Shown piece by piece: positions 61,052 through 64,000 of a stretch of DNA of 64,000 nt. Source of the DNA: Actinomycetes bacterium (GTDB lineage Bacteria > Actinomycetota > Acidimicrobiia > Acidimicrobiales > Palsa-688); assembly GCA_021787035.1 (NCBI GenBank), contig JAJYMM010000248.1, positions 1-64,000 on the forward strand, read 5' to 3'. The translations under genes were made by a program, and so were the position numbers. Position 1 is the stretch's first letter. Every line of letters starts with the position of its first letter. The notes under the pieces were generated by a model. It ran no database searches, had not been told where the DNA came from, and saw only the letters and a program-made list of their open reading frames with translations.

Positions 61052-62050
61052 CTAGCGGGACATGGCGTAACGGCGGGCCGTTGCCCCGAGCTCCGAACGG
61101 TAGGGCTCGGCCGCCAGGCTGGCTTCCCCCACGGCCCGTCCCGTCCTCGGGCTGTGGAACATCTTTCCCGGGCCGGCAGAGAAGGCCACGTGGTGAGGTT
61201 CGTCCCGCGGCCTCGAAAAGAAAAGGAGGTCGCCGGCGACCGCCTCCTTCGCGGCCACCGGGGTGCCGGCGGCGGCCTGGTCGTGGGCGTCTCTCGGGAT
61301 GACTATGCCGGCGCAGCGGTGGACCAAATGGGCGAGGCCCGAACAGTCCACGCCGTAGCCCGAAAGCCCGCCCCAAAGGTACGGGAGCCCGGAGAAGGCT
61401 CGGGCCGACCCGAGCAACGCCGCGCCACTCGCAACCACGGGAGCGAGGGCAGCTTCGGGCACCTCCAAGAGCTCGCCTTTTGGCGACCGGAGGAGAGCCG
61501 TCCCGTCGCGGCGCCCCTCGAGGGGGAGCCTGACGCCGTAGGTCAAGACGAGCGGCGCGCCGGGGAGTACACGAGCCAGGACCCCTAGGCGCGATACCGT
61601 CTCTTTCGGGGCGACGAGCCAAGGGGCTAGGACGAGGTGCTCGGAACGCACCCATCCCGGGTAGCCCACGGCGTCCTTGCGGCTTGGCTGCTTTGGCAGC
61701 CTCACCTCCGCCCAGCCGGCGCGCTCACCCACGACGACGACAGGCTCCCCGAGCAGAGCTTGGGTTTCGAGGCGCCCTTGGAGGCCGAGACGATCGTCAT
61801 GGGTCATGGCGGCGAGCCAGATTGCAAGGTCGGGCCGAGGTGCCAGCGCCGGGCTGTCCACGCGACGCACCGCCCCCGGCTCCGACCAGACGTTCGCCAC
61901 CGGGACGGCCACGAGCGCCGTCGTGGCGTTCGAGGCGCTTGGGAACGAGCCCGCGCCAAGCGCAGCCCTTGGGCCGCTTGTGCCAGCCGCAGAAGCGTCG
62001 GTCACGGCCACCCAGGTCGCAGGGGCACCGGGCGGGGCCCCGGCCACCAA
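61052..62050 (-). CDS. NlpC/P60 peptidase (YkfC-like)
   Basis: A 332-residue endopeptidase. Conserved sequence begins around VANVWSEPGAVRRVDSPALA (SH3-like), then VVVVGERAGWAEVRLPKQ and GYPGWVRSEHL. The catalytic domain has the cysteine in WGGLSGYGVDCSGLAHLVHR, and the histidine in EPHHVAFSAGPGKMFHSPRT. The layout matches YkfC, which cuts the gamma-D-Glu-diamino acid bond of murein peptides. There is no signal peptide, as in cytoplasmic YkfC. The start is uncertain (TTG 62050 overlaps the upstream gene by 49 bases; GTG 62011 is possible). Confidence 0.82.
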   Translation of the reverse strand: MVAGAPPGAPATWVAVTDASAAGTSGPRAALGAGSFPSASNATTALVAVPVANVWSEPGAVRRVDSPALAPRPDLAIWLAAMTHDDRLGLQGRLETQALLGEPVVVVGERAGWAEVRLPKQPSRKDAVGYPGWVRSEHLVLAPWLVAPKETVSRLGVLARVLPGAPLVLTYGVRLPLEGRRDGTALLRSPKGELLEVPEAALAPVVASGAALLGSARAFSGLPYLWGGLSGYGVDCSGLAHLVHRCAGIVIPRDAHDQAAAGTPVAAKEAVAGDLLFFSRPRDEPHHVAFSAGPGKMFHSPRTGRAVGEASLAAEPYRSELGATARRYAMSR

Positions 62051-62940
62051 TGCCGGAGCATCGCCGCGCCAACTCGACCGAGCAGCTCCTCCCCCTCGGA
62101 GAGCGTGCTCATCGTCGTGTCAGCGAGGTCGTCGGCCATCACTGCATAGGCGAACTCAGATCCGTCCGGGAGAGAGACGACGCCGACCTCCGCACGGCAG
62201 CCCGGGACCGAGCCCGTCTTGCTCGCTACGGCGGGCCACTCATCCGGCGCCTGTCCCGGCTCGGCAAGGCCCAAGAAGGCCCTCGGGACCCCACTGTGGT
62301 ACTGCTGGTGACCGAGCGTACTGAAGATGAGGTCCGATGAGCCCTCGTCGACCACCTTGCCGGCCCGTACGGCGCTCACCAAGCGGAGCAGGGCGGCGGG
62401 CGTGGCGGTCGCGAAGCTCCCGGGGTCCTTGGTGAGCGGAGGCCTCACCCCTGCGACGAGCGGTGGCGGAGGGTAGGGGAGCTTGCGATGAAGGGTTATG
62501 TCGTCGAAACCAAGCCCGCGGACGACCCGGTTCACTGGATCGACGCCGCCCAAAAGGTCGATCAACATGTTGGTGGCAGTGTTGTCGGAGATGACGACCA
62601 TGAGCGTGCAGAGGTCGCCCACGGTTGGATCGAGGCCAGGCTGCATCACGGAGAGGACCCCGGAACCCCCGGCCTGGTCGGCTGCCGACAGCGGCACCCG
62701 GCGACCGAGGTCCAGGCGCCCCAAGGCGACCTGGGCAAGCACCGCAGCGAAGATCGCGACCTTCACCGTGCTGGCCGTGCGGAACGGGTCCTCGTCGTGC
62801 CAATGCACCTCCTCCGCCTGACACCTGCCCCTTCTTGGCGTGACCAGCCGGGCGGCGGCCCCAAGGCGCCCTGTGCAGTTCGAGTCCAGCCGGGCCAGCA
62901 CCGCCTCCAAGGAGTGGAAAGGTTCCGACCCCACACCCAT
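62002..62940 (-). CDS. Class A beta-lactamase-like serine hydrolase
   Basis: A 312-residue penicillin-binding fold enzyme. The nucleophile motif is FRTASTVKVAIFAAVLAQ (Ser-x-x-Lys), then MVVISDNTATNMLIDLLGG (SDN) and PAVASKTGSVPGCRAEVGVV (KTG). LGFDDITLHRKLPYPPPP stands where the omega loop should be, and the usual Glu is not obvious. No export signal is seen, unlike typical secreted lactamases, so it may act on murein peptides in the cytoplasm, or the start is mis-set. It is followed by the NlpC/P60 gene in an overlapping arrangement. Confidence 0.8.
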   Translation of the reverse strand: MGVGSEPFHSLEAVLARLDSNCTGRLGAAARLVTPRRGRCQAEEVHWHDEDPFRTASTVKVAIFAAVLAQVALGRLDLGRRVPLSAADQAGGSGVLSVMQPGLDPTVGDLCTLMVVISDNTATNMLIDLLGGVDPVNRVVRGLGFDDITLHRKLPYPPPPLVAGVRPPLTKDPGSFATATPAALLRLVSAVRAGKVVDEGSSDLIFSTLGHQQYHSGVPRAFLGLAEPGQAPDEWPAVASKTGSVPGCRAEVGVVSLPDGSEFAYAVMADDLADTTMSTLSEGEELLGRVGAAMLRHWWPGPRPVPLRPGWP

Positions 62941-63061
62941 GACGGTAACCTAGCCACATCCGTGCCCCCGTGGAGCGATGCTTGCCGGCCAGCCCGCCTG
63001 GACCTCACCTGCCCCCCGAGACCGGGCCGTTGCGCGAAAGGGGCCTCGCCATGATCTCGCC

Positions 63062-64000
63062 ATGAGCTCCGGCCTCACGCTCACGGGGATCTACTGCAGC
63101 CACGGACGCCGGCCGCTTCGAGCGCCCTTTAGGACGGCGTTGCGCGAGGTGCTCGACCTCGACGTGGTCCGCGTCGAGGTCGCCTGGTCGGACGGCTCTC
63201 GGACGGCGGCGGAAGTGAGCCCGGTCGCCCCGGTCACCGGGGAGACCATCGGTTCGGTCGTGGCAGCCCTAACCGGCCCACTGGCCGACGCCGTGAAAGG
63301 CGTACCCCTCGCCGACCATGAGGATCTGTTGCGGCGCCTCCGACGTGCGCTCCCAGGCAACACCACGGCCAAATGTGCGCTTGACCTTGCCGTTCACGAG
63401 GCGCTCGGCAACCTCGTGGCGCGAGCCGTCAGCCAAAACGGCGTGGGCGCCCCGTCGCTCGCAGGTATTGCGACCTACCTCGGGACCAGCCTGCGACCGG
63501 TCCGCTCCGACATGACCATAAGCCTCGACAAGCCTGGGACAATGGCTACCGAAGCCTTGGCGCGGACCGCCGAGGGCTTCGACGTCCTGAAGCTGAAGCT
63601 TGGTGGCGGGGGCCCCGCCCTCGAGGTCGAGCGCGTCGCATCGGTCGCCCGCGCCGTAGGGCCCGCAGTGACGCTCCGCCTAGACGCCAACCAGGCATGG
63701 ACCCCCAAAGAAGCGCTCGCCGTGCTCGACGGGCTCGAGAAAGCCGGGGTGCGCCCGGAGCTCCTAGAACAACCCGTGCCCGCACACGACATGGCCGGGA
63801 TGGCAACCGTCGCCAGGCACGGCTCCGTGCCTGTCCTGGCGGACGAAGCAGTCCACTCGGCAGCAGACGTGGTGTCGGTTGCCGAGGCGGGCGCAGCCGA
63901 CCTTGTCAACGTCAAGCTGGCCAAGTGTGGTGGCCTCCGGGCCGCGCGCGACGTCATAGCCGTTGCCAACGCCTGCCACCTTGGGGTGGTCGTGGGTTGC
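63062..64000 (+). CDS. ykfB: L-Ala-D/L-Glu epimerase (enolase superfamily), 3' truncated by window
   Basis: The first 313 residues of a muconate-lactonizing-group enzyme; the frame is still open at the right edge. ATG 63062. FRTALREVLDLDVVRVEVAW is the N-terminal cap. Catalytic residues are visible in order: LKLKLGG (KxK), LRLDANQAW (metal Asp), LLEQPV (Glu), LADEAV (Asp) and VNVKLAKCGG (second Lys). These fit dipeptide epimerases that convert L-Ala-D-Glu to L-Ala-L-Glu. It is divergent from the hydrolase/peptidase pair and completes a murein-peptide salvage set (inference). Confidence 0.85.
   Translation, partial: MSSGLTLTGIYCSHGRRPLRAPFRTALREVLDLDVVRVEVAWSDGSRTAAEVSPVAPVTGETIGSVVAALTGPLADAVKGVPLADHEDLLRRLRRALPGNTTAKCALDLAVHEALGNLVARAVSQNGVGAPSLAGIATYLGTSLRPVRSDMTISLDKPGTMATEALARTAEGFDVLKLKLGGGGPALEVERVASVARAVGPAVTLRLDANQAWTPKEALAVLDGLEKAGVRPELLEQPVPAHDMAGMATVARHGSVPVLADEAVHSAADVVSVAEAGAADLVNVKLAKCGGLRAARDVIAVANACHLGVVVGC

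Overview
High-GC bacterial DNA with an actinobacterial gene repertoire: GTG/TTG starts, ATGA/GTGA-type gene overlaps, ECF sigma factor, UbiB/ABC1 kinase, TypA, paired GH130 genes. An acidimicrobial or related deep-branching actinomycete is my guess; no rRNA or other taxonomic marker is present, so the assignment is inference. I saw no tRNA, rRNA or CRISPR array.

Layout. 563-5007: a sugar-type ABC importer (binding protein and two permeases, no ATPase) and an APC-like permease. 5044-6893: a small secreted COG4315-type protein and a beta-hydroxyacid dehydrogenase. 6875-14025: a glycan module with an MBL-HAD fusion, a second HAD phosphatase, two divergent GH130 enzymes, an alpha-toroid-like protein and a GT4 glycosyltransferase. 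14658-15665: zinc alcohol dehydrogenase. 15809-23909: a cell-surface island with a GH25-like secreted protein carrying a 306-bp internal duplication, a DUF5305 protein, two archaeal/SipW-type signal peptidases and two SipW-type surface proteins. It is split by a graveyard of dead genes (surface-protein fragments, tyrosine integrase, IS630 transposase, and then CorA).

24582-31250: the most unusual locus. One 1494-residue protein joins a processive GT2 synthase, a degenerate EAL (c-di-GMP) domain, a GH18-like hydrolase and two CBM5/12-like modules; it converges on a YfhO-type membrane protein. 31308-32606: MFS exporter. 32821-42558: a complete Dpp/Opp-type peptide importer followed by an amidohydrolase, a class V aminotransferase-fold enzyme, a DauR/YheO-type regulator and a RidA protein, which read together as an uptake and catabolism pathway for an unusual amino acid or modified dipeptide. 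42692-46630: acetate module (SatP, Acs) behind an orphan DNA methyltransferase.

46725-64000: MFS transporter, aldo/keto reductase, tyrosine-phosphatase-like protein coupled to a GHMP sugar kinase, ECF sigma factor with a TIG-domain membrane partner, glucose dehydrogenase-like enzyme, YqgE, TypA with a low-complexity insertion, UbiB-like kinase, a truncated PIN toxin, Bcp, a small membrane protein, a quinone reductase, and a murein-peptide scavenging set (class A beta-lactamase-like hydrolase, NlpC/P60 peptidase, L-Ala-D/L-Glu epimerase) running off the right edge.
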